From the NCBI GenBank assembly GCA_002427605.1, contig DIRT01000044.1, forward strand, positions 2,810 to 19,350: a stretch of 16,541 bases of DNA, written 5' to 3'. The position numbers and the translations under genes are program-made. This document shows, piece by piece, positions 1 through 7,665 of this stretch (the stretch's first letter is position 1; the number at the start of each line of letters is the position of its first letter). The notes beneath the pieces were generated by a model. That model ran no database searches. It saw only the letters and a program-made list of their open reading frames with translations, and was not told where the DNA came from. Source of the stretch: Bacteroidales bacterium UBA5429 (GTDB lineage: Bacteria; Bacteroidota; Bacteroidia; Bacteroidales; WCHB1-69).

Positions 1-161
1 TCACCGTTGATAACGGCTGCTTCAATATCCTGGGCGAAACTCACTACATGAAGTGAGTCAAGCTCTACTTTATCCATACTGCTTCCCCCCTTATTTTTAC
101 ATGAAAAAAAGAAAAATAAAAAAGGAACAATTAAAATGGGTATCAGAAATTTATTTTTCAT
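1..161 (-). CDS. Putative lipoprotein, N-terminal part (gene runs off the left edge)
   Basis: Reading leftward from an ATG at 161-159, an open frame of 53 codons continues to the window edge without a stop. It begins MKNKFLIPILIVPFLFF and then runs FFSC, i.e. a short positive N-end, a very hydrophobic core and a lipobox-like FFSC with Cys21, followed by a Lys/Gly/Ser-rich linker. This is the signature of a signal peptidase II lipoprotein, so the mature protein should be membrane-anchored in the envelope. The mature part begins acidic (MDKVELDSLHVVSF). I do not recognise the family. An internal ATG at 77 is in frame but would discard the signal peptide, so I prefer 161. The gene starts 31 bp after the stop of the M16 peptidase gene, so it is probably the third gene of that operon. 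Confidence 0.7.
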   Translation of the reverse strand, partial: MKNKFLIPILIVPFLFFFFSCKNKGGSSMDKVELDSLHVVSFAQDIEAAVING

Positions 162-192
162 AGGTGCAGGTCTAATCTATTACAACGAAAAA

Positions 193-1416
193 TTAATCTT
201 TTTGGTATGATAAATACGAAAAGTTATCGGGCAACAGAATTTCATTGGCGACATCCAGCAGTTGGTCGGCAGTAATCGCCTCAAACGCCTGTATTGCCTC
301 CTCCAAAGTTTCAATTTCATCAAAAAAGAGAGCACTGCGACCTAAAGCTAACATCTCATTGATTTTCTGTTCGTTAGAAATCGCCAATTGTCCCAAAAAT
401 TGCTTTTTGGCGTAATGGAGCTGCATTTCACCCAACTTTTTCTCTCTCAGTTTCTTAAACTCCTTGTGAATCACCTCTATCGATTTGTTCACCATGCTGT
501 GGTCACAACCGAGGTAGATGGTAAAGAGTCCGGAATCGGAAAGGGGAGTATAGAACGATTCTACGGAATAAGCCCACCCTCTTTTTTCGCGAATCTCCAT
601 GTTGAGTCGCGTATTGCTGCCTTGTCCGCCCAGCAGATTGGAGAGGAGCAGCAAGTGATTTTTCTTGTCATCCTGGATAGAGTAAGCGATATTCCCCATA
701 ACCAAATGGGCTTGGGAGTTGTTTTTGTTTTTCTTCACTGTTTGAGGATGATACTGTTGGAATGGAGTTCTAACCCTTTGGTTTTCAGGTAAATTAACAT
801 TCCCAAAATAGTGAGATACAATCTCTTTCACCCTATTCAATGGTGTTGCGCCTACAAAAGAGATCACGACATTGTCGGCACTGTAGTTGTTTTTGATAAA
901 ATTGAGGATGTGGTTTCGGGTTAACTGCTTAACTCCTTTTTTGGTACCCAGGATATTTCGTCCCAAAGGGTGTTGATCAAAGATCAGGGTCTCAAAGTCG
1001 TCAAAAATCAATTCCGTTGGAGTGTCTTTGTAGTAGTTAATCTCCTCAATGATAATGGTTTTTTCTTTTTCCAGCTCTTTTTCAGGGAAGGTGGCGTTAA
1101 AAAAGATATCTGAGAGCAGTTCCGTAATTTTTTTGAGATCCGGCGTAAGGAAAGAAGCATGCAGATAGGTCTCCTCCTTAGATGTGCTGGCGTTCATATC
1201 TCCGCCCAGATTCTCGATATACCGGAAAATTTGTCGGGCATCTCTCTTTTCTGTACCTTTAAATAGCGTATGTTCAACAAAATGTGCTAATCCGACATCT
1301 TTTTCCTCTTCATCACGGGTTCCGGCATTGACCAAAACCCCTATATGTGAAATGGGTGAATCCACTTGCTTGTGAACAAATTTGATACCGTTAGGAAGTT
1401 GGAATATAGGGTGCAT
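193..1416 (-). CDS. M16 family zinc metallopeptidase, single-unit cytosolic type
   Basis: A 407-residue protein of the M16 (pitrilysin/mitochondrial processing peptidase) family. The inverted zinc motif HFVEH is at residues 45-49 and the third zinc ligand is probably Glu125 in the IIIEEINYY stretch; both are intact, so it should be an active endopeptidase. The C-terminal lobe carries the R/Y-type signature NMEIREKRGWAYSVES, typical of the non-catalytic M16 C domain. Length fits the one-unit (about 400-420 residue) bacterial class that works as a homodimer or heterodimer. No signal peptide is visible, so it is predicted cytosolic, unlike the larger M16 enzyme encoded at 10687. It starts 16 bp downstream of the mtaB stop and is followed after 31 bp by a lipoprotein gene, suggesting one transcript. 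The substrate cannot be told from sequence. Confidence 0.9.
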   Translation of the reverse strand: MHPIFQLPNGIKFVHKQVDSPISHIGVLVNAGTRDEEEKDVGLAHFVEHTLFKGTEKRDARQIFRYIENLGGDMNASTSKEETYLHASFLTPDLKKITELLSDIFFNATFPEKELEKEKTIIIEEINYYKDTPTELIFDDFETLIFDQHPLGRNILGTKKGVKQLTRNHILNFIKNNYSADNVVISFVGATPLNRVKEIVSHYFGNVNLPENQRVRTPFQQYHPQTVKKNKNNSQAHLVMGNIAYSIQDDKKNHLLLLSNLLGGQGSNTRLNMEIREKRGWAYSVESFYTPLSDSGLFTIYLGCDHSMVNKSIEVIHKEFKKLREKKLGEMQLHYAKKQFLGQLAISNEQKINEMLALGRSALFFDEIETLEEAIQAFEAITADQLLDVANEILLPDNFSYLSYQKD

Positions 1417-1432
1417 TAAAGTTAAGTCTTAA

Positions 1433-2683
1433 TTATGAATCAGGATCGTCGTACACAAGCATATCTTTAGTAATCAAAGTCTCTATAATTTGATTCACTT
1501 TGTCATCGCTATATGCTGTTTTGACCCGAACGTAGTTATCGGTAAATCCTAATGTTGTATTGTTATGATTGATCTCTTCAAACAGAACAGGTCTTGTTTT
1601 GTTCAACTGAGATTGATAGAATTGCTTTTTTTTCTTCTTTGAGAGATCCAGAAGTTGTTTGGTTCTCTCTTTCTTCACTGTTGCTTCCACTTGATGAGGC
1701 GCAATAGCAGCCGGTGTTCCCGGTCTTTGTGAGTAAGTGAAGACGTGCAAGTACGAAATCGGAAGTTGTTCAATAAAGTTTAAAGTTTCATTAAAAAGTA
1801 AATCGGTTTCACCCGGAAATCCCGTAATAACATCGACGGCGATGCACGAATCGGGCATTTTTTCTTTAATGTAATGAACTTTGTCCGCAAACATTTTAGT
1901 GTTGTACCTTCGTTTCATTTCACTTAAAATGGTGTCCGAACCCGATTGCAACGGCAAATGAAAATGAGGCATTAAGTGTTGTGATTGAGCTATCAGGTCA
2001 ACGATCTCTTTGCTGAGCAGATTGGGTTCAATCGAGGAGATTCTCACCCGATCAATCAATTGTAGCTCTTCTATTTTGAGTAAAAGGTTATACAGACTTG
2101 TTCCGTGATTGCGTCCAAAATCTCCCACATTCACTCCGGTGAGGTTCACCTCTTTAATCCCTTGATTGGCAATGGTTTGAATGTTTTGAATCACGTTTTC
2201 GATTGAGTCACTTCTGCTTTCTCCACGCGCTCTGGCTACTGTACAGTAAGAACAGTGGTAATCGCAGCCATCCTGGATCTTTAAAAAGGAGCGGGTTCTA
2301 TCTGTTAATGAGTAAGTTGAGTAAAAGTAAGGCGCTTCCGGAATGGTTGATTGCTTAAGGTATTTGATGAGGTTGATTTTGTCTTTGGTGCCAAAAGTTT
2401 GCACTACGCCTTTCCATTGCAATGCGGTTTGAGGCTCCAATTCACTGTAGCATCCAATGATAAATATCTGTGCCTCAGGATGTTGGTGATGTAATTTTGA
2501 GGTTAAATTTCTGGTTTTTTTGACCGCAGCAGCCGTAACAGCACAACTGTTGATGATAATCAGATCAGGATCGTCAGATAGATAAAAACCTGATTGAATG
2601 AGTTGACTGCTGATATAAGAAGATTCACTAAAGTTGAGTTTGCATCCCAAGGTGTGAATTGAAAAACCGCTCTTTTTTTTCAT
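1433..2683 (-). CDS. mtaB: tRNA (N6-L-threonylcarbamoyladenosine(37)-C2)-methylthiotransferase
   Basis: A 416-residue radical-SAM methylthiotransferase. The N-terminal UPF0004 domain has the three cysteines that hold the auxiliary 4Fe-4S cluster: Cys14 (GCKLN), Cys47 (NSCAVT) and Cys78 (GCYSE). The radical-SAM CxxxCxxC motif is Cys140, Cys144, Cys147, followed by TVARARGESRS. A TRAM-like RNA-binding tail occupies roughly residues 355-412. Known members add a methylthio group to t6A37 in ANN-decoding tRNAs, giving ms2t6A. GCKLN, the LPLQSGSD segment and the ARG.SRS string favour MtaB over MiaB (i6A) or RimO (ribosomal S12), though the assignment rests on family recognition. The start codon is followed by a run of eight A. 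It is the first gene of the leftward cluster; no good TAnnTTTG box was found upstream of it. Confidence 0.9.
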   Translation of the reverse strand: MKKKSGFSIHTLGCKLNFSESSYISSQLIQSGFYLSDDPDLIIINSCAVTAAAVKKTRNLTSKLHHQHPEAQIFIIGCYSELEPQTALQWKGVVQTFGTKDKINLIKYLKQSTIPEAPYFYSTYSLTDRTRSFLKIQDGCDYHCSYCTVARARGESRSDSIENVIQNIQTIANQGIKEVNLTGVNVGDFGRNHGTSLYNLLLKIEELQLIDRVRISSIEPNLLSKEIVDLIAQSQHLMPHFHLPLQSGSDTILSEMKRRYNTKMFADKVHYIKEKMPDSCIAVDVITGFPGETDLLFNETLNFIEQLPISYLHVFTYSQRPGTPAAIAPHQVEATVKKERTKQLLDLSKKKKKQFYQSQLNKTRPVLFEEINHNNTTLGFTDNYVRVKTAYSDDKVNQIIETLITKDMLVYDDPDS

Positions 2684-2856
2684 GGCGCGAAATTATATAA
2701 AAAATAGATTCTAAATTAGTTAAATTTAGCCCTTTTACTGCCCTTTTTTCACTCATTTTGTTATGGGAACTACATAGTATATATAATGTGATGATGCTAG
2801 TAGCTTGATATGTAATGTTTTACACTAAAAAAATAAAGTTAAATTTTTTTATTTAT

Positions 2857-2890
2857 TTGCATCTAAATTGATTAGATTGTATTATTTTTG
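2857..2890 (+). promoter_or_regulatory. Candidate Bacteroidota promoter P1 for arginine decarboxylase
   Basis: TTG at 2857-2859 and a perfect -7 box TATTTTTG (TAnnTTTG) at 2883-2890, separated by 23 bp, slightly longer than the usual 19-21. Transcription would begin near 2896, giving a leader of about 110 nt before the ATG at 3010. Confidence 0.5.
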
Positions 2891-2909
2891 CAGAACTAAT
2901 GAAGTTAGA

Positions 2910-2937
2910 TTGATAAAAATATGTTAATGTAACTTTG
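2910..2937 (+). promoter_or_regulatory. Candidate Bacteroidota promoter P2 for arginine decarboxylase
   Basis: TTG at 2910-2912 and a perfect -7 box TAACTTTG at 2930-2937, spaced by 17 bp. It would give a leader of about 65 nt. It lies 47 bp downstream of the P1 box, so the two may act in tandem, or only one may be real. Confidence 0.4.
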
Positions 2938-3009
2938 TTGGATTTAAAATCGATGTTCAATTTGATTGTTTTGTAAACTGTGCAACCCATATAATAAAAT
3001 TTATCAATT

Positions 3010-4440
3010 ATGAAGGATAAATATATTGATTTGATTACTCAGACGTATGAGTTCCCACAAGAGGAGTTTGAAGTTATTGATGACGAGTTATACTTTAATG
3101 ATATTCCATTGATGGATATTATTAAACAGTATGGAACTCCGTTGAAGATCTCCTATTTGCCCAAGATTTCTCAAAATATACAGAAAGCCAGACGTTGGTT
3201 TAATGTTGCTTTGGCAAAAGTGGATTATCGGGGTGAATACCATTATTGTTATTGTACAAAAAGTTCCCACTTTGAATTTATATTGACAGAAGTGTTGAAG
3301 AATGATGTTCATATCGAAACTTCTTCTGCATTTGATTTGAATATGATTGAGGTTTTAACAGAGAATGGACAATTTGCAAAAGATAATTACATTATCTGCA
3401 ATGGCTTTAAGAAACCTCAATATATTGCCAATATTGCTCAATTGTTGTCTGATGGGTTCGTTAATTTAATTCCTATTTTGGATAATATGGTGGAGTTGGA
3501 TCAATTGGATCAAGCTGTTCAGGGAGAGTGCCAGATTGGGATACGAATTGCTGCGGAAGAGGAACCCAGATTCGAGTTCTATACCTCTCGGTTAGGAATT
3601 CGGTACAATGATATTCTTCCTTTTTATGAGTCGAAAATCAAGGAGAATCCTAAATTTAAACTCAAAATGCTCCACTTCTTTATCAATACCGGAATCAATG
3701 ATACAGCTTACTACTGGAACGAGTTGTCCAAGTGTGTTAGTATCTATTGCGATCTAAAGAAAATATGTCCGGAGTTGGATTCCTTGAATATTGGAGGTGG
3801 GTTCCCCATTAAAAATAAACTTTCGTTCAACTATGACTACGAATATATGGCCGAAGAGATTGTTTCTCAAATCAAACTGATTTGTGATCGTGAAGGGGTG
3901 AGGGAACCTCACATTTTTACCGAATTTGGGTCCTATACAGTAGGGGAATCAGGTGCTGTTCTGTACTCCATTTTACAACAAAAAAGACAAAATGATCGGG
4001 AGTTGTGGAATATGATAGACAGCTCTTTTATGACTACTTTACCTGATACCTGGGCGATTAATCAACAGTTTATTATTCTGGCTGTCAATAATTGGGATAA
4101 AGAGTATGAAAGAGTATTTTTGGGGGGATTAACTTGTGACAGTCACGACTACTATAACTCGGAAGCCAACCTGAATGCTGTGTTCCTCCCTAAAATTGAG
4201 GAAAATGGATTAGATTACGTTGACCCTAATAATGATAAAGATGCTGATATTCAATATATTGGCTTGTTTAATACCGGCGCTTATCAGGAGTCTGTTGGTG
4301 GTTATGGCGGAATACAACACTGTCTGACCCCGGCACCTAAACATATTATTATTACAATGGATGAAGATGGCGAGATTGTAACTAAACTGTTTGCAAAAGA
4401 GCAAAGTTATAAATCAATGCTCAAAATATTAGGTTATTAA
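3010..4440 (+). CDS. Arginine decarboxylase, compact fold-type III PLP enzyme
   Basis: A 476-residue PLP enzyme of the alanine racemase-like (fold type III) decarboxylase family, called arginine decarboxylase in Bacteroidota. It should convert arginine to agmatine, the entry to putrescine and spermidine synthesis. The PLP-binding lysine is probably Lys84 in the YCTKSSH motif; the phosphate-binding glycines are Gly262-Gly264 (NIGGGFP); the C-terminal sheet domain carries CDSHD with Cys376 as the active-site cysteine; FNTGAYQESVGGYGG follows and should contribute to the dimer-interface site. It is much shorter than E. coli biosynthetic SpeA (about 630-660 residues), lacking that enzyme's extra inserted domains. 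It stands alone: 326 bp from the divergent mtaB and 104 bp before htpG. Substrate choice (arginine versus another basic amino acid) is inferred from family naming, so I give no symbol. Confidence 0.8.
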   Translation: MKDKYIDLITQTYEFPQEEFEVIDDELYFNDIPLMDIIKQYGTPLKISYLPKISQNIQKARRWFNVALAKVDYRGEYHYCYCTKSSHFEFILTEVLKNDVHIETSSAFDLNMIEVLTENGQFAKDNYIICNGFKKPQYIANIAQLLSDGFVNLIPILDNMVELDQLDQAVQGECQIGIRIAAEEEPRFEFYTSRLGIRYNDILPFYESKIKENPKFKLKMLHFFINTGINDTAYYWNELSKCVSIYCDLKKICPELDSLNIGGGFPIKNKLSFNYDYEYMAEEIVSQIKLICDREGVREPHIFTEFGSYTVGESGAVLYSILQQKRQNDRELWNMIDSSFMTTLPDTWAINQQFIILAVNNWDKEYERVFLGGLTCDSHDYYNSEANLNAVFLPKIEENGLDYVDPNNDKDADIQYIGLFNTGAYQESVGGYGGIQHCLTPAPKHIIITMDEDGEIVTKLFAKEQSYKSMLKILGY

Positions 4441-4457
4441 AAACAAATCCTGACAAT

Positions 4458-4488
4458 TTGGCATAATTTCTTTTTATGGCATAGTTTG
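4458..4488 (+). promoter_or_regulatory. Possible weak promoter for htpG
   Basis: TTG at 4458-4460 and TAGTTTG at 4482-4488, spaced by 21 bp. The -7 element lacks one base of the TAnnTTTG consensus (one n instead of two). It lies 57 bp upstream of the htpG ATG and is the best candidate in this 104-bp gap, which shows no obvious terminator. Confidence 0.3.
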
Positions 4489-4544
4489 TGTTAACTGTAT
4501 AATATCTGATAAGATCTGAATTATAAAATAAAACACAAAATAAT

Positions 4545-6413
4545 ATGCAAAAAGGAAAAGTTAATGTAAAAACGGAAAATATATTTCCGATTATTAAGAA
4601 GTTCTTATACTCAGACCACGACATTTTCTTACGTGAATTGGTCTCTAATGCTGTTGATGCAACTCAAAAACTGAAAACATTAGTAAACCTGGGTTCTGCT
4701 CAAACTGAACTGGGAGATCTGACAATTCAGGTTGTTGTAAACAAAGAGGATAAAACCATTCGTGTGATTGATCGCGGTATTGGAATGACAAAAGAGGAAG
4801 TGGTTAAATATATCACTGAAATTGCTTTTTCAAGTGCGGAAGAGTTTTTGGATAAATATAAAGGAGTCGATTCAGCCACTATCATTGGACACTTCGGTTT
4901 AGGGTTCTATTCTTCCTTTATGGTTTCTAAAGAAGTTGAGATCATTACTAAATCCTATCTTCCTGATGCTAAAGCAGTCAGATGGACCTGTGACGGTTCT
5001 CCCGAATATACACTCGAGGAAATAGAAAAAGAGGAGAGAGGTACAGAAATCATTCTGCATATTGCCGAAGATTCCGAAGAGTTTTTGGATGAAAATAGAA
5101 TTGTGGAATTACTGCATAAATATGCCCGCTTTTTACCTATTCCTATTCAGTGTGGAATGGAAAAAGATTGGACCAAGGAGGAAGGAAAAGAAGAGCCTGT
5201 TGAAATTGAAAAACCAAGAATTATCAATAATACCGATCCGATTTGGAAAAAATCACCCAACAGTTTAACTCAAGAGGATTACAGCAACTTCTATAGAGAA
5301 CTCTATCCCATGAGTTTCGAAGAGCCGCTCTTCCAAATTCACTTGAATGTGGATTATCCGTTTAATTTGGAGGGTGTTTTGTATTTCCCCAAAGTGAGAG
5401 ACCAGTTTGAAATACAAAAGAATAAAGTTCAATTATATAGTAATCAGGTGTTTATAACCGACCAATTGGAGGGTGTGATTCCGGAGTTTATGATGTTGCT
5501 TCACGGTGTGATTGACTCTCCCGATATTCCGCTCAATGTTTCCAGATCCTATCTGCAATCGGATCAACAGGTGAAGAAAATATCCGGACATATCACTAAA
5601 AAAGTAGCAGATAAGCTGGAAGAGATGTTCAAGGAGAATAGGGAAGATTTTGAGAAGAAATGGGATGATATCAAAGTATTTATCGAATATGGCGCCATCT
5701 CCGATGAGAAGTTTTTCGAAAGAGTGAAAACTTTCTTCTTGCTGAAAAATGTGGAGGGAAAATATTTTACATTTGACGAATACCGTGAGAAAATTGAGGT
5801 GTTACAGAAGGATAAAAATGAGAATGTAGTTCATATTTATAGCTCTGATGTAGAAGCACAACACGTTTTCATTCAGAATGCAAAAGAAAGAAGCTATGAT
5901 GTGCTTTTAATGGACGGATTCCTGGATACACACTTTATCAATATGTTGGAGCAAAAACTGGAGAAAGTACGCTTCATCAGAGTGGATGCCAATGTAGTGG
6001 ATAAGTTGATTGAAAAAGAGCAGGAATCAATCTCAAAACTTTCTGAAGAAGAGTCAGAAAAACTAAAAGGGCTATTCACAGATAAAGTAGAAAAAACCAA
6101 GTTTAATGTATTGATTGAGAATTTGAGTGAAGAGGAGTTTCCTGTGATGATTACCAGAAATGAGTTTATGAGACGTTTCCAGGATATGGAGAAACTATCA
6201 GGACAAAAAAGCTTTTATTCTCAATTCGACCAGTATAACCTGATTGTCAACGGAAATCATGAGATAGTGAACAAGATTTTAGCTGAAACGGATGCTGAAA
6301 AACAGAGTAAATTGGTTGAACAGATGATTGACCTGGCGCTGCTTTCACAAAATCTGTTGACAGGTGAAAAGTTGAGCTCTTTCTTGAAGAGATCGATCTC
6401 ATTAATCGAATAA
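4545..6413 (+). CDS. htpG: Molecular chaperone HtpG (bacterial Hsp90)
   Basis: A 622-residue cytosolic ATP-dependent chaperone, close to the length of E. coli HtpG (624) and shorter than the roughly 680-residue forms I associate with Bacteroides and Porphyromonas. The GHKL ATPase domain occupies about residues 1-215: Glu31 (general base) and Asn35 (Mg-ATP) in LRELVSNAVDA, DRGIGM at 76-81 with the adenine-contacting Asp76, and the GHFGLGF lid motif at 115-121. The middle domain follows, with the conserved PLNVSRSYLQ stretch supplying the catalytic arginine, then a C-terminal dimerisation domain ending about residue 622 with no MEEVD tail, as expected for bacteria. It opens a closely packed cluster, with cutC starting 12 bp after its stop. 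No CIRCE-like inverted repeat was seen upstream. Confidence 0.97.
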   Translation: MQKGKVNVKTENIFPIIKKFLYSDHDIFLRELVSNAVDATQKLKTLVNLGSAQTELGDLTIQVVVNKEDKTIRVIDRGIGMTKEEVVKYITEIAFSSAEEFLDKYKGVDSATIIGHFGLGFYSSFMVSKEVEIITKSYLPDAKAVRWTCDGSPEYTLEEIEKEERGTEIILHIAEDSEEFLDENRIVELLHKYARFLPIPIQCGMEKDWTKEEGKEEPVEIEKPRIINNTDPIWKKSPNSLTQEDYSNFYRELYPMSFEEPLFQIHLNVDYPFNLEGVLYFPKVRDQFEIQKNKVQLYSNQVFITDQLEGVIPEFMMLLHGVIDSPDIPLNVSRSYLQSDQQVKKISGHITKKVADKLEEMFKENREDFEKKWDDIKVFIEYGAISDEKFFERVKTFFLLKNVEGKYFTFDEYREKIEVLQKDKNENVVHIYSSDVEAQHVFIQNAKERSYDVLLMDGFLDTHFINMLEQKLEKVRFIRVDANVVDKLIEKEQESISKLSEEESEKLKGLFTDKVEKTKFNVLIENLSEEEFPVMITRNEFMRRFQDMEKLSGQKSFYSQFDQYNLIVNGNHEIVNKILAETDAEKQSKLVEQMIDLALLSQNLLTGEKLSSFLKRSISLIE

Positions 6414-6425
6414 AGTGACAACTGA

Positions 6426-7166
6426 ATGAAAAATAACCGATTAACTTTTGAAATTTGTGCTCCTTCGGTTCAATCAGCAATACATGCTGACTTGGGAGGG
6501 GCGGATAGGATTGAATTATGCCAAAACTTAGCAGAGGGGGGAACAACCCCCTCTTTTGGTTCTATTCAATATTGTGTTGAAAACCTTTCCCTAAAAACTT
6601 ACGTCTTAATCAGACCCAGACCGGGCGACTTTTGCTACAATAATGAGGAGTTTGAGGTGATCAAAAAAGAGGTGCAGGCATGCAAAGAACTGGGAGTTCA
6701 TGGGGTTGTGGTCGGCTTTTTAAATCCGGACAGATCTCTGGATCTGGATAAGACAAAAGAGATCCGGGAGTTGGCAGGAACCATGCAATTGACCTTTCAT
6801 CGCGCTATTGATATCTGCGCAGATTGGAGGTCAACTCTTAGACAACTCATTGAAATCGGGTATAACAGAGTGTTAACCTCCGGAACTGCTCCCACGGCAT
6901 TTCAGGGGATACCGGTGCTAAAAGAGATGGTTCAGGAGGCGCAAGGTAGGATTGTAATCCTCGCCGGGAGTGGTGTGAATTACACGAATGGACTGGAAAT
7001 CGTGAATCAAACCGGTGTGAGAGAACTGCACGCTTCTTGCACGACCATAAAGTCAACCCAAGATCTCAATATTTCACCCGATCTCTACCTCGATAGTTCC
7101 AACTATGAACATAAAGAAAGTGATCTCCAATTAATCAAAAAATTAGTATCTTTGCAGATTGTATAA
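6426..7166 (+). CDS. cutC: CutC family protein (PF03932)
   Basis: A 246-residue TIM-barrel protein matching the usual CutC length of about 248. Diagnostic strings are GGADRIELCQNLAEGGTTPS (residues 24-43), LIRPRPGDFCY, TFHRAID, LTSGTAP and ILAGSGVN. The family is named for copper homeostasis, but the E. coli copper phenotype was later attributed to the small RNA MicL encoded in the cutC 3' region, so the protein's biochemical role is uncertain and copper binding should not be assumed. It lies 12 bp after htpG and 18 bp before the DUF4293 gene, so it is probably cotranscribed. Its last codons contain a perfect TAnnTTTG box that probably serves the downstream genes. Confidence 0.92.
   Translation: MKNNRLTFEICAPSVQSAIHADLGGADRIELCQNLAEGGTTPSFGSIQYCVENLSLKTYVLIRPRPGDFCYNNEEFEVIKKEVQACKELGVHGVVVGFLNPDRSLDLDKTKEIRELAGTMQLTFHRAIDICADWRSTLRQLIEIGYNRVLTSGTAPTAFQGIPVLKEMVQEAQGRIVILAGSGVNYTNGLEIVNQTGVRELHASCTTIKSTQDLNISPDLYLDSSNYEHKESDLQLIKKLVSLQIV
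7147..7154 (+). promoter_or_regulatory. Internal promoter -7 box inside the cutC end
   Basis: TATCTTTG followed by C is a perfect Bacteroidota -7 box, overlapping the last codons of cutC. Transcription would start near 7160, about 25 nt before the DUF4293 ATG. No TTG is present at the expected -33 distance, so the call rests on the -7 box and its position. Confidence 0.5.
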
Positions 7167-7184
7167 TCCAATAAATTTTAAGTG

Positions 7185-7655
7185 ATGATTCAAAGAATTC
7201 AATCTATCTATTTGCTTGTAGCCGGTATAGTAACCATAGTGTTACTCTTTATTCCCATTGGTACATTAACTTCTGAACTGGGCTTTTATACCTATACTCC
7301 TTTTACTGTACACGTAATCAATACGGATCTTGTAGTTGCTAAAACATTTTTTGTTGCCATACTTTTGTTGCTCTCTTCTATGATCTCTTTCGTAACGATT
7401 TTTCTTTACAAAAAAAGAAAATTGCAAGTACGGTTGATCAACTTTAATATGCTCATAGTTCTGGCAACTCTATTGACCATGCTCTATATTTATCCCAAAT
7501 TTGTATTTACTAAAATTCCGGATCTCAACAATACGGTCCTTGAATATAACTACGTTATCTTGATTATTGCCCTTACAGCTATGGGACTTTACATGGCTAA
7601 GAAAGCAATCATTAAAGATGAAGCTTTGGTTAGAAGTAGTGAAAGATTAAGATAA
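7185..7655 (+). CDS. DUF4293 family four-helix membrane protein
   Basis: A 156-residue integral membrane protein. Four hydrophobic segments can be seen at about residues 7-28, 50-75, 84-104 and 119-139, the loop after segment 2 being rich in Lys/Arg (YKKRKLQVR), which places it in the cytoplasm by the positive-inside rule. The opening MIQRIQSIYLL and the closing DEALVRSSERLR match the Bacteroidota DUF4293 family, whose function is unknown. The ATG at 7185 is preferred over the in-frame GTG at 7182 because the family starts at MIQRIQ and GTG starts are uncommon in this phylum. It lies 18 bp after cutC and 10 bp before nnrDE. In this phylum it is often near housekeeping genes (recollection), so the neighbourhood says little about its role. 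Confidence 0.85.
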   Translation: MIQRIQSIYLLVAGIVTIVLLFIPIGTLTSELGFYTYTPFTVHVINTDLVVAKTFFVAILLLLSSMISFVTIFLYKKRKLQVRLINFNMLIVLATLLTMLYIYPKFVFTKIPDLNNTVLEYNYVILIIALTAMGLYMAKKAIIKDEALVRSSERLR

Positions 7656-7665
7656 AAAATATTAT

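Larger units (their letters stand above)
2684..3009. other. Divergent AT-rich intergenic region
   Basis: A 326-bp gap between the divergent mtaB and arginine decarboxylase genes. It is very AT-rich with T and A tracts around 2828-2856. Two TAnnTTTG boxes point right (annotated separately). No CAAAnnTA box, the leftward equivalent, was found for mtaB. I saw no convincing RNA gene, riboswitch fold or small ORF. Confidence 0.6.

Noticed and set aside
388..792. A 134-codon plus-strand frame opposite the small M16 gene, and similar antisense frames elsewhere
   Set aside because: These lie wholly inside well-supported genes on the other strand, show no recognisable domain and have no promoter of their own.
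2670..2683. Run of eight A just after the mtaB start codon as a phase-variation switch
   Set aside because: Lys-rich N-termini with A runs are normal in AT-rich genomes, eight bases is short, and the frame is intact.
1433..2683. MiaB or RimO instead of MtaB
   Set aside because: GCKLN at the first cluster cysteine and the ARGESRS string after the radical-SAM cysteines fit MtaB better.
2684..3009. Riboswitch or small RNA in the mtaB-arginine decarboxylase gap
   Set aside because: The sequence is AT-rich with no stable paired stems or known aptamer core that I could recognise.
7182..7184. GTG as the start of the DUF4293 gene
   Set aside because: The next codon is an ATG giving MIQRIQ, the usual family opening, and GTG starts are uncommon in this phylum.
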